From assembly GCF_003061005.1 (NCBI RefSeq), contig NZ_QAIK01000107.1, positions 98,053 through 135,053 on the forward strand: a DNA stretch of 37,001 nt, read 5' to 3'. Made by a program: the position numbers and the translations under genes. This document shows, in pieces, positions 24,708 to 34,683 of the stretch; position 1 is the stretch's first letter; each line of letters begins with the position of its first letter. Below the pieces are notes generated by a model. The model was not told the DNA's origin. It did not search any database and saw only the letters and a program-made list of their open reading frames with translations. This DNA is from Pseudomonas sp. HMWF021. Lineage in GTDB: Bacteria > Pseudomonadota > Gammaproteobacteria > Pseudomonadales > Pseudomonadaceae.

Positions 24708-27270
24708 CTCTCAAGTACAGCCAGAGACTCTTTCCGAGTATCTGGCGCATCTGCCGATGACCGACGAGCAGCGCGCGGAACTCGCGGGCTGCCAGTCTTT
24801 CAGCGAGCTGCATCAACGCCTGTCGTCGCCGACGTTCGACGCCCCTGCCGAAGCCGCCCAGGCTTCGGTGGGCAAGCGCCTGACCCTGAGCACCGCCCAA
24901 GAGCTGGAAGAAGCGGAAATGCTGGTACTCGACGCCAGTGGCCGGGTCAGCCTCAAGGCAACGCCGCCGATCCGTCGGACCAAGGTCGTGCCGGAACCGT
25001 GGCGCACCAATATTCTGGTGCGCGGCTGGCGCCGTCTGACCGGGCGGACCAATCCGCCGCAGCCACCGAAAGACCAGAACGTATTGCCCGCCGCGCGCTG
25101 GCGTACGGTCGGTTCGATCCGTCGCTACATTCTGTTGCTGCTGATGCTCGGCCAGACCATCGTCGCCGGCTGGTACATGAAAGGCATCATGCCGTACCAG
25201 GGCTGGTCGTTCGTCGATCTGGACGAAGTGCTGCACCAGCCGCTGCTGCAAACCGCCACGCAAGTGCTGCCGTATGCGCTGCAGACCAGCATCCTGATCC
25301 TGTTCGGGATTCTGTTCTGCTGGGTATCGGCCGGTTTCTGGACCGCGTTGATGGGCTTCCTCGAGTTGCTCACCGGCCACGATAAATACCGTATCTCCGG
25401 CAAAAGCGCCGGCAACGAGCCGATTCCGAAAGATGCCCGTACTGCGCTGGTCATGCCGATCTGCAACGAAGACGTGCCCCGGGTATTCGCCGGTCTGCGC
25501 GCCACGTTCGAATCGGTTGCGGCCACCGGTGATCTGGATCGCTTCGACTTCTTCGTCCTCAGCGACAGTAACGACACCGATATCTGCGTCGCCGAGCAAC
25601 AGGCCTGGCTGGACGTCTGCCGCGAAGCCAAAGGCTTCGGCAAGATCTTCTATCGCCGCCGTCGTCGTCGCGTGAAACGCAAGAGCGGCAACCTCGACGA
25701 CTTCTGCCGTCGCTGGGGCGGTGACTACAAGTACATGGTCGTGCTCGATGCCGACTCGGTGATGAGCGGCGAGTGCCTGACCAGTCTGGTACGCCTGATG
25801 GAAGCCACGCCGGACGCCGGGATCATCCAGACCGCGCCGCGTGCGTCGGGCATGGACACGCTGTATGCACGCATGCAGCAGTTCGCCACCCGCGTTTATG
25901 GCCCGCTGTTCACCGCCGGTCTGCACTTCTGGCAGCTGGGTGAATCCCACTACTGGGGTCACAACGCGATCATCCGCATGAAGCCGTTCATCGACCACTG
26001 CGCCCTGGCGCCGTTGCCGGGCAAAGGCGCGTTCTCCGGGGCGATCCTGTCTCACGACTTCGTTGAAGCCGCGCTGATGCGCCGTGCCGGTTGGGGCGTG
26101 TGGATCGCCTACGACCTGCCGGGCAGCTACGAAGAACTGCCGCCGAACCTGCTCGACGAACTCAAGCGTGACCGTCGCTGGTGCCACGGCAACCTGATGA
26201 ACTTCCGCCTGTTCCTGGTCAAAGGCATGCACCCGGTGCACCGCGCGGTGTTCCTCACCGGCGTGATGTCGTACCTGTCGGCGCCGTTGTGGTTCTTCTT
26301 CCTGGTGCTGTCCACCGCGCTGCTGGCGGTGAACACGCTGATGGAGCCGCAATACTTCCTTGAACCGCGTCAGCTCTATCCGCTGTGGCCGCAATGGCAC
26401 CCGGACAAGGCGATCGCGCTGTTCTCGACCACCATCGTGCTGCTGTTCCTGCCGAAGCTGTTGAGCATCATCCTGATCTGGGCCAAGGGCGCGAAAGAGT
26501 TCGGCGGCAAGTTCAAGGTTACCCTGTCGATGCTGCTGGAGATGCTGTTCTCCATGCTGCTGGCGCCGGTGCGGATGATTTTCCACACCCGTTTCGTCCT
26601 CGCCGCGTTCCTTGGCTGGGCCGCGACCTGGAACTCGCCGCAGCGTGACGACGACTCCACGCCATGGAGCGAGGCGGTCAAGCGCCACGGGCCGCAGACC
26701 CTGCTGGGTTTCTGCTGGGCGTTGCTGGTGATCTGGCTGAACCCGAGCTTCCTGTGGTGGCTGGTGCCGATCGTCGGTTCGCTGATGCTGTCGATCCCGG
26801 TGTCGGTGATTTCCAGCCGTGTCGGTCTGGGCCTCAAGTCCCGTGACGAGAGCCTGTTCCTCATCCCTGAAGAATACAATCCGCCGCAGGCCTTGCTGGC
26901 GACCGACCAGTACACCCACGAGAACCGCTGGCACGCGCTGAACGACGGCTTCATCCGCGCCGTGGTCGATCCGCAGCAGAACGCCCTGGCGTGCTCGCTG
27001 GCGACATCCCGTCACGGACAGGCCGAGCCGATCGAGTGGCTGCGTCAGGAGCGTGTGCGTCACGCCCTGAAGGCCGGTCCGGCGGCGCTGAGCAACCATG
27101 ATCGCCTGCAACTGCTGAGCGATCCGGTAGCGCTGGCGCGTCTGCACGAGCTGGTCTGGGCCGAGGGCCACAACGAGTGGCTGGATGCCTGGCGCGCTTC
27201 GGTGAAAGCCGATCCGCATGCACCGCTGCTGCCGTTGCGACCGCTGAGCATGCAGGCTCAACCGGCCTGA
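24700..27270 (+). CDS. opgH: Glucan glucosyltransferase OpgH (MdoH)
   Basis: Inner-membrane family GT2 enzyme that polymerises and exports the beta-1,2-linked glucan backbone from UDP-glucose. Of 856 residues, about 140 N-terminal residues are soluble. TM segments are at about 143-160 and 196-220. The catalytic domain follows, with [15 protein letters not shown], the DxD at 350-352 (VVLDADSVM) and the RxxRW motif at 490-494 (a Q/RxxRW equivalent). Then come several further TM segments and a soluble C-terminal tail. A very basic run, [17 protein letters not shown], lies at 319-335. Translation is coupled to opgG. A REPIN starts three bases after the stop. Confidence 0.96.
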   Translation: MSNSQVQPETLSEYLAHLPMTDEQRAELAGCQSFSELHQRLSSPTFDAPAEAAQASVGKRLTLSTAQELEEAEMLVLDASGRVSLKATPPIRRTKVVPEPWRTNILVRGWRRLTGRTNPPQPPKDQNVLPAARWRTVGSIRRYILLLLMLGQTIVAGWYMKGIMPYQGWSFVDLDEVLHQPLLQTATQVLPYALQTSILILFGILFCWVSAGFWTALMGFLELLTGHDKYRISGKSAGNEPIPKDARTALVMPICNEDVPRVFAGLRATFESVAATGDLDRFDFFVLSDSNDTDICVAEQQAWLDVCREAKGFGKIFYRRRRRRVKRKSGNLDDFCRRWGGDYKYMVVLDADSVMSGECLTSLVRLMEATPDAGIIQTAPRASGMDTLYARMQQFATRVYGPLFTAGLHFWQLGESHYWGHNAIIRMKPFIDHCALAPLPGKGAFSGAILSHDFVEAALMRRAGWGVWIAYDLPGSYEELPPNLLDELKRDRRWCHGNLMNFRLFLVKGMHPVHRAVFLTGVMSYLSAPLWFFFLVLSTALLAVNTLMEPQYFLEPRQLYPLWPQWHPDKAIALFSTTIVLLFLPKLLSIILIWAKGAKEFGGKFKVTLSMLLEMLFSMLLAPVRMIFHTRFVLAAFLGWAATWNSPQRDDDSTPWSEAVKRHGPQTLLGFCWALLVIWLNPSFLWWLVPIVGSLMLSIPVSVISSRVGLGLKSRDESLFLIPEEYNPPQALLATDQYTHENRWHALNDGFIRAVVDPQQNALACSLATSRHGQAEPIEWLRQERVRHALKAGPAALSNHDRLQLLSDPVALARLHELVWAEGHNEWLDAWRASVKADPHAPLLPLRPLSMQAQPA

Positions 27271-27272
27271 TA

Positions 27273-27350
27273 AAAAAGATCGCAGCCTTCGGCAGCTCCT
27301 ACAGGGGTATGTGTACCCCTGTAGGAGCTGCCGGAGGCTGCGATCTTTTG
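27273..27350. repeat. REPIN downstream of opgH
   Basis: GTAGGAGCTGCCGGAGGCTG arm on the right (27320-27339) and its near-complement on the left. The inner part (CAGGGGTA...TACCCCTG) also pairs, so nearly the whole element is one hairpin with a very small loop. The remaining gap to 27506 has a weak promoter candidate (TTGTGC-N16-TAGCAT, near 27395-27420) and a small GGGCA/TGCCC hairpin at 27443-27456. Confidence 0.92.
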
Positions 27351-27506
27351 CTTTTAAAACCCTCCCGCATAAACAAATCCCCGCAAAAAACCTTGTGCAA
27401 ACGGACGAGTGCGTTAGCATCCGTCCCCGAATTGGCGCACCCGGGCATTTTTGCCCATCACGGCTGGTTTTCGCGCCGCACATGCAATGGTTTTGGGGAC
27501 TTGAAG

Positions 27507-28304
27507 ATGAAGAAGTATCTGTCGATGCTGCTGGTCGGCGTCACGGCACTGGTTGCAGTCAATGCGGCGCACGCCGGTGCAATCGATGACGCGGTCAAGC
27601 GCGGCACGTTGAAAGTCGGTATGGATCCGACCTACATGCCGTTCGAAATGACCAACAAGCGCGGCGAGATCATCGGCTTCGAAGTCGACATCCTCAAAGC
27701 CATGTCCAAGGCCATGGGCGTCAAGCTGGAGCTGGTGTCCACCGGTTACGACGGGATCATTGCGGCCCTGATGACCGACAAGTTCGACATGATCGGCAGC
27801 GGCATGACCCTGACCCAGGAACGCAACCTGCGCCTGAACTTCAGCGAACCGTTCATCGTGGTCGGCCAGACCCTGCTGATCCGCAAGGAGCTGGAAGGCA
27901 CCATCAAGTCCTATAAAGACCTGAACACCGCCGACTACCGCATCACCTCCAAGCTCGGCACTACCGGCGAAATGGTCGCCAAGAAACTGATCGCCAAAGC
28001 CAAGTACCACGGCTACGACAACGAGCAGGAAGCCGTGCTCGACGTGGTCAACGGCAAGGCCGATGCGTTCATTTACGACGCGCCGTACAACGTGGTCGCG
28101 GTGAACAAGGTCGGCGCCGGCAAACTGGTGTTCCTCGACAAGCCGTTCACCTACGAGCCACTGGCCTTCGGTCTGAAGAAGGGTGACTACGACAGCATCA
28201 ACTTCATCAACAACTTCCTGCACCAGATCCACGAAGACGGCACCTACGATCGCATCCATGACAAGTGGTTCAAGAGCACCGAGTGGCTCAAGGACATGGA
28301 ATAA
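27507..28304 (+). CDS. Polar amino acid ABC transporter substrate-binding protein
   Basis: Periplasmic binding protein of the SBP_bac_3 family, 265 residues. The ATG at 27507 gives a normal signal peptide (MKKYLSMLLVGVTALVAVNA, cleavage after AHA); the frame open further upstream overlaps the REPIN and is not used. The family block LKVGMDPTYMPFEMTNKRGEI, with GFEVDILKAM after it, marks the first lobe. FDMIGSGMTLTQERNLRLNF carries the ligand-binding arginine, and KLGTTGEMVA with DAFIYDAPYN follows in the second lobe. The substrate is probably a polar amino acid, but I cannot say which. It is the first gene of a three-gene importer and is separated from the permease by a REPIN. Confidence 0.9.
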   Translation: MKKYLSMLLVGVTALVAVNAAHAGAIDDAVKRGTLKVGMDPTYMPFEMTNKRGEIIGFEVDILKAMSKAMGVKLELVSTGYDGIIAALMTDKFDMIGSGMTLTQERNLRLNFSEPFIVVGQTLLIRKELEGTIKSYKDLNTADYRITSKLGTTGEMVAKKLIAKAKYHGYDNEQEAVLDVVNGKADAFIYDAPYNVVAVNKVGAGKLVFLDKPFTYEPLAFGLKKGDYDSINFINNFLHQIHEDGTYDRIHDKWFKSTEWLKDME

Positions 28305-28333
28305 CGCCGGTCAGCCAGACCGCGTCGCTCCAA

Positions 28334-28426
28334 TCGCGGGCAAGCCCGCTCCCCCCAGGTTTAGCGTCGACCGCAAAATATGTGCTCACCTAAAACACTG
28401 TGGGAGCGGGCTTGCCCGCGATGAGG
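28334..28426. repeat. REPIN with GTGGGAGCGGGCTTGCCCGC arms
   Basis: Inverted arms at about 28335-28357 and 28400-28424, subtype GCGGGCTTGCCCGCGATGAGG, with one extra C run on the left arm (CTCCCCCC). It lies between the binding-protein and permease genes of one transporter. Confidence 0.9.
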
Positions 28427-28465
28427 CCCTTACAGGCGACACAGAATCCGGAAACTGTAAAACAG

Positions 28466-29425
28466 ATGAAACAGAAAAAAGCCCAATGGCCCTGGCACGT
28501 CCTGACCGTGCTGGTGCTGGTCGGCCTGGCGGGTGCGTTGTATTACGCCACGTCGCTGATGTCCTACGAGTGGCGCTGGAACCGCGTGCCGCAGTATTTC
28601 GCCTATCAGGCCGAAGAAACCCAGCGCGCCGCTGACATCTCCACCGTCACCGAACTGGTGCGCAAGGGCGGCAGCGCGCAGGTCACTCTGCGCAACGACG
28701 CCGGTGACGAGCAGCACCTGACCGTCGATGAGAACAGCCTGCAATTCGCTCAGGGCGACGATGTGGCTGAAGGTGACGTCGTGGGCGTGACCCGGCATTG
28801 GGCGGCAGGTCCGCTGCTGTGGGGCCTGTGGACGACGCTGTGGCTGTCGGTGGTGTCTGGTGTGCTCGGTCTGCTGATCGGACTGGTCACCGGGCTGTGC
28901 CGCCTGTCGAGCAACCCGACCCTGCGCGACCTGTCGAGCATCTACGTCGAACTGGTGCGCGGCACGCCGCTGCTGGTGCAGATTTTCATTTTCTATTTCT
29001 TCATCGGCACGGTGATGAACCTGTCCCGGGAGTTCGCCGGGATCGCCGCGCTGTCGCTGTTCACCGGCGCCTACGTGGCGGAGATCATCCGTTCCGGCGT
29101 GCAGTCGATTGCCCGCGGGCAGAACGAAGCGGCGCGTTCGCTGGGTCTGAGTGCTGGCCAGTCGATGCGCCATGTGGTGCTGCCGCAGGCGTTCAAACGC
29201 GTGCTACCACCGTTGGCGGGGCAGTTCATCAGTCTGGTCAAAGACACTTCGCTGGTGTCGGTGATCGCGATCACCGAGCTGCTGAAAAGCGGCCGTGAAG
29301 TCATCACCACCTCGTTCTCGCCATTCGAGATCCTGTTCTGCGTTGCCGGCCTGTACCTGTTGATCAACCTGCCGCTGTCGAAAATCGCCAGTCGGCTTGA
29401 GCGGAGGCTCGCGCAAAGTGATTGA
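28466..29425 (+). CDS. Polar amino acid ABC transporter permease with extra periplasmic segment
   Basis: Inner-membrane permease of the HisM/GlnP family, 319 residues from the ATG at 28466 ([10 protein letters not shown]). The frame is open upstream into the REPIN, so the exact start is less sure. After TM1 (about 12-30) there is a hydrophilic stretch of about 80 residues (35-113) that contains [20 protein letters not shown] and resembles a small beta domain. The permease domain follows from [17 protein letters not shown], with the signature [19 protein letters not shown] and the EAA loop [20 protein letters not shown]. Typical family members lack such an insert and are about 220-250 residues. 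Its stop overlaps the ATPase start by eight bases. Confidence 0.9.
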   Translation: MKQKKAQWPWHVLTVLVLVGLAGALYYATSLMSYEWRWNRVPQYFAYQAEETQRAADISTVTELVRKGGSAQVTLRNDAGDEQHLTVDENSLQFAQGDDVAEGDVVGVTRHWAAGPLLWGLWTTLWLSVVSGVLGLLIGLVTGLCRLSSNPTLRDLSSIYVELVRGTPLLVQIFIFYFFIGTVMNLSREFAGIAALSLFTGAYVAEIIRSGVQSIARGQNEAARSLGLSAGQSMRHVVLPQAFKRVLPPLAGQFISLVKDTSLVSVIAITELLKSGREVITTSFSPFEILFCVAGLYLLINLPLSKIASRLERRLAQSD

Positions 29426-30152
29426 AGTCTGCGATCTGGTAAAAGTCTTCGACACCCGTGGCCAGGTAGTCCGGGCGGTGGATAACGTCACCACCTCCGT
29501 CGCCAAGGGCGAAGTGCTGGTGGTGATCGGCCCGTCCGGCTCGGGCAAGTCGACCTTCCTGCGCTGCCTCAACGGCCTGGAAGAATTCGACTCGGGCTCG
29601 GTGAGCATCGACGGCCTGCAACTGGCCGACCCGAAAACCGACGTCAACGCCTACCGCCGCGAAGTCGGCATGGTGTTCCAGCATTTCAACCTGTTCCCGC
29701 ACATGACCGTGCTGGAAAACCTCTGCCTGGCGCAGAAAGTCGTGCGCAAGCGCGGGCAAAAGGAAAGCGAGGCCAAGGCCCTGGCGTTGCTGGAGAAGGT
29801 CGGTATCGCGCAGAAGGCCCGGGAATACCCGTCACGCCTGTCCGGCGGTCAGCAACAGCGCGTGGCGATTGCCCGGGCACTGGCAATGGACCCGAAAGTG
29901 ATGCTGTTCGACGAACCGACGTCGGCCCTCGACCCGGAAATGGTCGGTGAAGTGCTGGATGTGATGAAGAACCTGGCTGTGGAAGGCATGACCATGGTCT
30001 GCGTGACCCACGAAATGGGTTTTGCCCGGGAAGTGGCGGATCGGGTGCTGTTCTTCGATCACGGCAAACTGCTGGAAGATGCTTCTCCGGCGGAGTTCTT
30101 CGATGCACCGAAGGATCCGCGCGCCCAGGCGTTCCTGCGGCAGGTGTTGTAA
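29418..30152 (+). CDS. Polar amino acid ABC transporter ATP-binding protein
   Basis: Cytoplasmic ATPase of the HisP/GlnQ family. The GTG at 29418 gives 244 residues starting [11 protein letters not shown], the usual length, with GGAGG about ten bases upstream; a TTG at 29397 is the alternative. Walker A is GPSGSGKST, the Q-loop is [18 protein letters not shown], the signature is [15 protein letters not shown], Walker B is [12 protein letters not shown], and the switch histidine is in CVTHEMGFA. It overlaps the permease gene and completes the binding protein-permease-ATPase set. A REPIN separates it from the convergent chemoreceptor gene. Confidence 0.94.
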   Translation: MIEVCDLVKVFDTRGQVVRAVDNVTTSVAKGEVLVVIGPSGSGKSTFLRCLNGLEEFDSGSVSIDGLQLADPKTDVNAYRREVGMVFQHFNLFPHMTVLENLCLAQKVVRKRGQKESEAKALALLEKVGIAQKAREYPSRLSGGQQQRVAIARALAMDPKVMLFDEPTSALDPEMVGEVLDVMKNLAVEGMTMVCVTHEMGFAREVADRVLFFDHGKLLEDASPAEFFDAPKDPRAQAFLRQVL

Positions 30153-30171
30153 CGGCGGCGTTCTTTCGGAC

Positions 30172-30265
30172 GCCATCGCTGGCAAGCCAGCTCCCACAGT
30201 GAATGGGTTGAACACAAACTTTGTGAACGACTGGAAACCTGTGGGAGCTGGCTTGCCAGCGATAG
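30172..30265. repeat. REPIN between convergent ABC transporter and chemoreceptor genes
   Basis: Inverted GTGGGAGCTGGCTTGCC-type arms at about 30174-30197 and 30239-30263, with about 40 bases between them. It lies in the gap where two converging transcripts meet. Confidence 0.92.
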
Positions 30266-30306
30266 CATCACCTCAGTCCACAGTGAACCGAGGCCAATGC
30301 ATCACC

Positions 30307-32223
30307 TCAAACCTTGAACCGCCCCACCAGCATCTGCAGATGCGTCCCCAACCGCGCCAGCTCAACACTCGACGCCGCCGTTTCTTCACTCGCCGCCGAG
30401 GTCTGATCCGACACATCCCGCACATTCAGCACGCTACGGTTGATCTCTTCAGCCACGGCACTCTGCTGCTCGGCTGCCGCTGCGATCTGCTGGTTCATCG
30501 CCTGAATCGCCGACACGGTGCGGGTGATGCTTTCCAGTGAGCCACCGGCACGGCGGGTCAGTTCGACGCTGCTGTCGGTCAGGCTGCGGCTGTTGTCCAT
30601 GATCGTCGCCACTTGCTGGGTGCCGTTCTGCAGGCCGACGATCAGCTCTTCGATCTCTTCGGTGGACTTCTGCGTGCGCTGGGCGAGGCTGCGCACTTCA
30701 TCGGCGACCACCGCAAAACCACGCCCGGCTTCACCGGCCCGCGCCGCTTCGATGGCCGCGTTCAGCGCCAGCAGGTTGGTTTGCTGGGCGACGGACTTGA
30801 TCACGTCGAGCACGCTGCCGATCTTGTCGCTTTCGCGCTTGAGCTCGCCCATGGCCTCGGTGGAGTGGCCGACTTCAACGGCCAGGCGCTCGATCTGCGC
30901 AATGGCTTCACCGACCACCTTGTCGCCTTCACGGGCCTGCTGGTCGGCGGCCACGGCGGCTTCGGAAGCCTCTTCGGCATTGCGCGCGACTTCCTGCACG
31001 GTGGCGGCCATTTCGTTCATGGCGGTGGCGACCTGGTCGGTCTCGACTTTCTGATTGTTGACCCCGGCGCTGGTCTGCTCGGTGACCGCCGACAGTTCCT
31101 CGGCGGCGCTGGCAATCTGCGTGACGCCGTCGCTGATGCCACCGATCAACTCGCGCAGGCCTTGGGTCATGCTCTGCATCGAACGCTGCAACTGACCGAG
31201 TTCGTCGCGGCGCTGCGAGACCAGATTGTGGGTCAGGTCGCCGGCGGCCACGCGTTCGGCGACTTTCAGGGTCTGGTTCAGCGGGATGATGATCTGCCGA
31301 GTGATCGCCCACGCGGCGAGCAAACCGAAGGCCACGGCCAGCAGGGTGGCGATGATCAACTGGTTCCTGGCGCTGGCGGCGTCGGTGTCACGTACCACGG
31401 TTTGCGATTCGGTGAGCTTTTTGCTGACGTCGAGCAGGATGTCGCCCTGCGCGGACATGCGGGCCAGGGCCTGGGCACTGGCGACCTGCGAGTCGCGGAA
31501 CTGGCTGACCGCTGCGCGATAGGCCTTGAGCGAGTCGGTGGCCTGTTGCAGGTTGGCGATGTGCTGCTCAGGCAGTTTGGCCGGCAGGGTTTCGAGGTTT
31601 TTCAGGGCGTTGTCGATGGCGTCGAGTGCAGGTTGTTCGGCTTCTGTCTTGCCGCTGTAGGTGTAGCCACGCACCTGGAAGCGCGCTTGTTGAATCAGTT
31701 TGCTCAGGTCGATCACCGCGTTGAACTGCGCCACGCTATCGCCCTGGAGCATGGATTTCTCCACTTCGGCGACCTTGGCCACAGCATTGTCGGCGGTGGC
31801 GCCGAGTTTGCTGCGGGCGTCTTCGCGGTTGGCGCCGGCCTGCACCATGTCGGCGAAGGCACGCTTGTATTCGGCGACGGCGGCCAGTTGCTGATCGACC
31901 TTGGCGGCGTCGGCCGGTTGTTCGATCAGACCGCGAGCGGTTTGCAGGCCGCTGTCGAGTTTGCCCAGCAGCTCGTTGACCGCGCCCGGGCCTTGTTCGC
32001 CGCGACGCATTTCGTAGTCCAGGCGTGCCAGGCGCAGGTCCTTGGTCAGCTCGTTGAGGCTGGAGATGAACCCCAGCTTGTCGCCACGGCTGATGATGCC
32101 GCCCATGCCGGTCCAGCCGGTGAAGGTGATCAGCAGAGTGAGTAACAGCACCAGGCCGAAACCGATGCCCAGCTTGCGTTTGACGCTGACGTTCCCAAGA
32201 TTCTCGGCTAACCAACGGTACAT
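30307..32223 (-). CDS. Methyl-accepting chemotaxis protein with HBM-type sensor domain
   Basis: A 638-residue chemoreceptor. TM1 is at about 19-38 ([20 protein letters not shown]). A periplasmic, almost wholly helical region of about 240 residues follows, then TM2 ([19 protein letters not shown]), HAMP ([20 protein letters not shown]), and a signalling domain with tip [20 protein letters not shown]. The length and helix content of the sensor fit the helical bimodular (HBM) class, known for organic acids (McpS, McpK) and polyamines or histamine (TlpQ). Its position beside rsmE-tatCBA corresponds, as I recall, to PA5072 (McpK, alpha-ketoglutarate) in P. aeruginosa, so 2-oxoglutarate is a reasonable guess. 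A good sigma-28 promoter lies at 32266-32292. Confidence 0.9.
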   Translation of the reverse strand: MYRWLAENLGNVSVKRKLGIGFGLVLLLTLLITFTGWTGMGGIISRGDKLGFISSLNELTKDLRLARLDYEMRRGEQGPGAVNELLGKLDSGLQTARGLIEQPADAAKVDQQLAAVAEYKRAFADMVQAGANREDARSKLGATADNAVAKVAEVEKSMLQGDSVAQFNAVIDLSKLIQQARFQVRGYTYSGKTEAEQPALDAIDNALKNLETLPAKLPEQHIANLQQATDSLKAYRAAVSQFRDSQVASAQALARMSAQGDILLDVSKKLTESQTVVRDTDAASARNQLIIATLLAVAFGLLAAWAITRQIIIPLNQTLKVAERVAAGDLTHNLVSQRRDELGQLQRSMQSMTQGLRELIGGISDGVTQIASAAEELSAVTEQTSAGVNNQKVETDQVATAMNEMAATVQEVARNAEEASEAAVAADQQAREGDKVVGEAIAQIERLAVEVGHSTEAMGELKRESDKIGSVLDVIKSVAQQTNLLALNAAIEAARAGEAGRGFAVVADEVRSLAQRTQKSTEEIEELIVGLQNGTQQVATIMDNSRSLTDSSVELTRRAGGSLESITRTVSAIQAMNQQIAAAAEQQSAVAEEINRSVLNVRDVSDQTSAASEETAASSVELARLGTHLQMLVGRFKV

Positions 32224-32265
32224 GCGACGACTCCCCTCGGACCACTAATTGGACTTATGGGGACT

Positions 32266-32292
32266 GTATCGGCGGGGAGATGGCAATCTGTA
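32266..32292 (-). promoter_or_regulatory. Sigma-28 (FliA) promoter for the HBM chemoreceptor
   Basis: On the minus strand, TACAGATT (32292-32285), 11 bases, then GCCGATAC (32273-32266). This is 6 of 8 and 7 of 8 against TAAAGTTT-N11-GCCGATAA with exact spacing. It lies 43 bases before the ATG at 32223, as expected for a chemotaxis gene in the flagellar regulon. Confidence 0.65.
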
Positions 32293-32316
32293 ACCCGATT
32301 TGTCCGACACCGCCCC

Positions 32317-32405
32317 TGTGTAGGAGCTGCCGCAGGCTGCGATCTTTTGATCTTGCTGTTAAAAAACAAAATCAAAAGATCGCAGCCTGCGGCAGCTCCT
32401 ACAGG
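32317..32405. repeat. REPIN downstream of rsmE
   Basis: GTAGGAGCTGCCGCAGGCTG arm at the left (32320-32339) and its exact complement at the right, with the pairing extended by GATCTTTTGAT against ATCAAAAGATC. It lies between the rsmE stop and the chemoreceptor promoter and may terminate the rsmE transcript. Confidence 0.93.
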
Positions 32406-32415
32406 GAGAGGTGTG

Positions 32416-33123
32416 TCAGAACAGGCGGGCGAGCAGGGCGGTGACGGCGGTTTCGACGCGCAGGATGCGCTCGCCCAGTTGCACCGGTTGCAAACCGGAT
32501 TTACCCAGCAGGTCGATTTCGTAGGGGATCCAGCCCCCTTCGGGGCCGATCGCCAGCGTTACCGGTTCGCTCAGCGCCCGTGGGCATGGCGGGTAGTTGC
32601 CGGGATGGCCGACCAGACCGAGTGTGCCTTCGCTGATCGCCGGCAGGCGGTCTTCGACGAACGGCTTGAAGCGTTTCTCGATGATGACGTCCGGCAGCAC
32701 GGTATCGCGGGCCTGCTCGAGGCCGAGGATCAGATTCTCGCGAATCGCTTCCGGCTCCAGAAACGGCGTCTGCCAGAAACTCTTCTCGACCCGATAGCTG
32801 TTGACCAGAATCACCTTCGACACGCCCATGGTCGCCACGGTCTGGAACACCCGGCGCAGCATTTTCGGCCTTGGCAGGGCCAGCACCAGGGTAAGCGGCA
32901 GTTTGGCCGGCGGTGGTTGATCGAGGCTGACGCGCAACTCGGCTTCGCCAGCCTCAAGGCGCAGCAGCTCGGCCGAACCCATCAAGCCATTGATGCGTCC
33001 CACGCGCAGACTGTCACCGACTTCCGAACGGTGAACTTCCTGCATGTGGGTCAGGCGCCGGTCACGCAGCACGACGCGGTCGGCCGCGATGAAGTCGGCC
33101 TCTTCGAGCAACAGCAGGTTCAT
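32416..33123 (-). CDS. rsmE: 16S rRNA m3U1498 methyltransferase RsmE
   Basis: Methylates N3 of U1498 in the decoding centre of 16S rRNA. It is 235 residues, with an N-terminal PUA-like domain (to about residue 75, including [16 protein letters not shown]) and a C-terminal SPOUT methyltransferase domain. The latter contains [18 protein letters not shown] and the knot segments LAIGPEGGW and [17 protein letters not shown], which bind S-adenosylmethionine. The start overlaps the tatC stop by four bases, so it is the last gene of the tat transcript here. The link between Tat and RsmE is one of position only. Confidence 0.96.
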   Translation of the reverse strand: MNLLLLEEADFIAADRVVLRDRRLTHMQEVHRSEVGDSLRVGRINGLMGSAELLRLEAGEAELRVSLDQPPPAKLPLTLVLALPRPKMLRRVFQTVATMGVSKVILVNSYRVEKSFWQTPFLEPEAIRENLILGLEQARDTVLPDVIIEKRFKPFVEDRLPAISEGTLGLVGHPGNYPPCPRALSEPVTLAIGPEGGWIPYEIDLLGKSGLQPVQLGERILRVETAVTALLARLF

Positions 33124-33911
33124 GCCTGGGTCGCTGGCGGCTGGTCGTTGTGATCGTCGGCCGGCGTTTCGTCCGGGCGTTCACGCTTGCTGACCAGGCT
33201 GCCGAACAGAATGCCGATTTCAAACAGCATCCACATTGGCACGGCCAGCAGGGTCTGCGAGAAGATGTCCGGCGGGGTCAGGATCATGCCGACCACGAAG
33301 CAGCCGATGATCACGTACGGACGGATCTTCTTCAGGTATTTGACGTCGACCACGCCGATCCACACCAGCAGCACCACGGCCACCGGGATTTCGAAGGCAA
33401 CGCCAAAGGCGAAGAACAGCGTCATCACGAAGTCGAGGTAACTGGTGATGTCGGTCATCATTTCCACGCCGGCCGGGGTGGCGGCGGCGAAGAACTTGAA
33501 GATCAGCGGAAACACGAAGTAATAGGCGAACGCCATGCCGGTGTAGAACAGCAGGATGCTCGACACCAGCAGCGGCACGGCGACGCGCTTCTCATGCTTG
33601 TACAGGCCCGGCGCGATGAAGCCCCAGATCTGATGCAGGATCACCGGGATCGCAAGGAACAGCGAGACCATCATCGTCAGCTTCAGCGGCGTCAGGAACG
33701 GCGACGACACATCCGTGGCGATCATCGTCGCACCGGCCGGCAGGTACTGGCGCAGCGGCGTCGAGACGAAGGTGTAGATCTGCTGGGTGAACGCGAACAA
33801 CCCGGCGAAGATGATGAACACCGCCGCCACACAACGCAGCAGGCGGGTGCGCAATTCAGTGAGGTGCGAAACCAGCGGCATGTGCTGGTCGTTTTCGGGG
33901 AGATCGCTCAT
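33120..33911 (-). CDS. tatC: Twin-arginine translocase subunit TatC
   Basis: Polytopic inner-membrane protein that, with TatB, recognises twin-arginine signal peptides on folded cargo. It is 263 residues with six TM helices. The conserved N-terminal block [17 protein letters not shown] contains the critical HLxELR motif and is followed by TM1. The periplasmic loop FLTPLKLTM has the conserved FxxPxK, and the loop between TM2 and TM3 has [14 protein letters not shown]. The C-terminal tail is polar ([13 protein letters not shown]). It overlaps tatB at its start and rsmE at its end by four bases each, so the three are translationally coupled. Confidence 0.97.
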   Translation of the reverse strand: MSDLPENDQHMPLVSHLTELRTRLLRCVAAVFIIFAGLFAFTQQIYTFVSTPLRQYLPAGATMIATDVSSPFLTPLKLTMMVSLFLAIPVILHQIWGFIAPGLYKHEKRVAVPLLVSSILLFYTGMAFAYYFVFPLIFKFFAAATPAGVEMMTDITSYLDFVMTLFFAFGVAFEIPVAVVLLVWIGVVDVKYLKKIRPYVIIGCFVVGMILTPPDIFSQTLLAVPMWMLFEIGILFGSLVSKRERPDETPADDHNDQPPATQA

Positions 33912-34366
33912 GGGGCTCGCGGCGGCAGTGTGGGGTCGTGAGGCGCAGGTGTGATCGGCGCGGCGGTTGGAGCTACGTGTTCAACCGAAGTATTTGCAGC
34001 AGCGGGCACAGGTTCGGTTGTGGCAGGTGCAGGTGCAGGTGCAGACGCAGGTGCAGCAGGCGCGGCTGGCGCATGAATCGTCTGCTCACCTACATGCTCA
34101 ACCGGCGTCGGCTCCTGCTGAACCGGCGTGAAAATCTTCCGCGCCTCCTGCTCCAGCGACAGAATGTGCTCGTTGTGCAGTTGCCGACGGATCTCGTCGG
34201 CACCGATTTCACGTTCAACTTCCTGTTTGATCGCGTTGAAGCTGCGCTTCAGCCGCCCGACCCACAGGCCGGCAGTGCGCGCAGCGCCCGGCAGACGCTC
34301 GGGACCCAGCACCAGCAGGGCAACGAGGCCGACGAGCAGCAGTTCAGAGAAGCTGATACCAAACAT
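33908..34366 (-). CDS. tatB: Twin-arginine translocase subunit TatB
   Basis: Single-span inner-membrane subunit that forms the Tat receptor with TatC. The N-terminal [20 protein letters not shown] is the membrane helix, with the key glutamate (E8) and the GPERLP hinge. It is followed by an amphipathic helix ([19 protein letters not shown]) and a charged helical stretch to about residue 80. The last 70 or so residues are Pro/Ala-rich and contain a hexanucleotide-repeat region (34023-34058). At 152 residues it is close to E. coli TatB (171). Its 3' end overlaps tatC by four bases. Confidence 0.96.
   Translation of the reverse strand: MFGISFSELLLVGLVALLVLGPERLPGAARTAGLWVGRLKRSFNAIKQEVEREIGADEIRRQLHNEHILSLEQEARKIFTPVQQEPTPVEHVGEQTIHAPAAPAAPASAPAPAPATTEPVPAAANTSVEHVAPTAAPITPAPHDPTLPPRAP
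34023..34058. repeat. Hexanucleotide tandem repeat within tatB
   Basis: Six consecutive 6-base units: GCAGGT three times, then GCAGAC, GCAGGT and GCAGCA on the + strand. On the coding strand they give alternating Pro/Ala or Ser/Ala pairs in the disordered tail of TatB. Gain or loss of a unit keeps the frame. Confidence 0.8.
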
Positions 34367-34376
34367 TAGTCAGTGC

Positions 34377-34658
34377 TCACACGTCTTTGCGGATCGGCTC
34401 TTCGACTTTCTGCGCCTGCACGTCGATGGTGTGCGGCGGGTTGGCCTGAGCGGTGGCTTGCGGCTGCACCGGAGGCACCGGTTGCGCAGGCGTTACGGTC
34501 GGATCGGCGGCGGGTTTCTCGTCGTCGTTCATGGCTTTACGGAAGCCCTTGATCGACTCACCGACGTCGGTGCCGAGGTTTTTCAGTTTCTTGGTGCCGA
34601 ACACCAGCACCACGACTACCAGAATGACGATCCAGTGTTTCCAGTCAAAAATGCCCAT
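34377..34658 (-). CDS. tatA: Twin-arginine translocase subunit TatA
   Basis: Pore-forming subunit of the Tat system. The ATG at 34658 ([20 protein letters not shown]) is chosen because an AGAGGA site lies upstream and the protein then begins with the short TM helix usual for TatA. A longer frame open to 34748 overlaps hisE. The FG hinge ([10 protein letters not shown]) and the amphipathic helix with [11 protein letters not shown] are present, followed by a Pro/Gln-rich acidic tail. The product is 93 residues, normal for TatA. It lies ten bases upstream of tatB. Confidence 0.95.
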   Translation of the reverse strand: MGIFDWKHWIVILVVVVLVFGTKKLKNLGTDVGESIKGFRKAMNDDEKPAADPTVTPAQPVPPVQPQATAQANPPHTIDVQAQKVEEPIRKDV

Positions 34659-34683
34659 GTTGCTGTTCCTCTCTAAAAATTGT

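Noticed and set aside
24373..27483. A 1036-codon open frame on the minus strand opposite opgH
   Set aside because: It is antisense to a clearly real gene, has a composition dominated by Arg, Gln and His, and shows no recognisable domain. Such long shadow frames are common opposite high-GC genes.
27177..27506. Upstream extension of the amino acid binding protein to 27177
   Set aside because: The extension overlaps opgH and a REPIN, and it would bury a normal signal peptide that begins at 27507.
849..32405. Recurrent palindromes as a CRISPR array or phage attachment sites
   Set aside because: The units are scattered singly between genes, face each other as inverted pairs and lack regular spacers or cas genes. 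They fit REP/REPIN elements.
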